Origin: an uncultured Eggerthella sp.
Lineage (GTDB): Bacteria; Actinomycetota; Coriobacteriia; Coriobacteriales; Eggerthellaceae
DNA length: 64,000 nucleotides
Reading direction: 5' to 3'
Assembly (NCBI GenBank): GCA_900542265.1
Contig: UQML01000003.1
Location: 1-64,000 of the forward strand
Under the pieces are notes generated by a model. The model searched no databases, was not told where the DNA came from, and was given only the letters and a program-made list of their open reading frames with translations. Of the stretch, positions 63,976 through 64,000 are shown one piece after another; position 1 is the stretch's first letter; each line of letters opens with the position of its first letter. A program made the position numbers and the translations under genes.

Positions 63976-64000
63976 GAGTTTCCTCCTGTGAATCAAATAC

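Noticed and set aside
60757..64000. carB truncated by the window end
   Set aside because: A GTG with an ideal AGGAGG is present at 63975 and the protein begins as CarB should.

Overview
This 64 kb window looks like the end of an assembled contig from an anaerobic or microaerophilic actinobacterium of the class Coriobacteriia. The clues are an actinobacterial-type integration host factor (mIHF) beside gmk and rpoZ, the order rpsO-pnp-M16 peptidase-dapB-dapA-rnj-ftsK, SpoVS in a genome fragment showing no sporulation genes, RNase Y plus RNase J plus PNPase, a DapL-type lysine pathway, and a DMSO-reductase-family molybdoenzyme operon. G+C is moderate to low. Genus cannot be decided from the sequence alone. 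Bases 1-30 are not genomic: they match the Illumina Nextera read-2 transposase adapter, so the left edge is an artefact.

Region 1 (31-10,760) is accessory. A three-gene minus-strand operon encodes a molybdopterin oxidoreductase without a Tat signal, a four-cluster ferredoxin subunit and a TorD-type chaperone. Next to it are two class III (CaiB/BaiF) CoA-transferase-family enzymes, an MFS carboxylate-type transporter, a small internally duplicated membrane protein, a TetR regulator and a LysR regulator. Together they look like an undescribed module that imports an organic acid, activates or racemises it as a CoA thioester and couples it to a molybdenum redox enzyme. The substrate is unknown.

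Region 2 (11,000-34,900) is core and almost entirely on the minus strand: hflX; dapL-dapF-miaA-miaB; spoVS; a GHKL ATPase of unknown role; rny; recX and recA, the latter with a clear promoter and a LexA/SOS box in its spacer; a pgsA-cinA gene fusion overlapping rimO; yajQ; rodZ; ftsK; rnj; dapA; dapB; and an M16 peptidase.

Region 3 (34,900-50,100) holds a TSCPD protein, pnp, rpsO, then the chain hrcA-dnaJ-rsmE-mtaB-phoH-ybeY-dgkA-era-recO. That chain is headed by a CIRCE heat-shock operator. hemW, dusB and lepA lie upstream of it. Region 4 (50,100-64,000) has rpsT (plus strand, with a long acidic/alanine-rich extension), holA, comEC, comEA, thiI, rpoZ, gmk, mihF and the pyrimidine genes carB-pyrK-pyrD-pyrF. 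These end in a small ORF that looks like a degenerate orotate phosphoribosyltransferase.

The most interesting items are the accessory molybdoenzyme/CoA-transferase module, the degenerate PyrE-like gene, the pgsA-cinA fusion, the GHKL ATPase between spoVS and rny, the duplicated membrane protein, and hairpins in the comEA and mihF leaders. No tRNA, rRNA, CRISPR array, insertion sequence or prophage was recognised.
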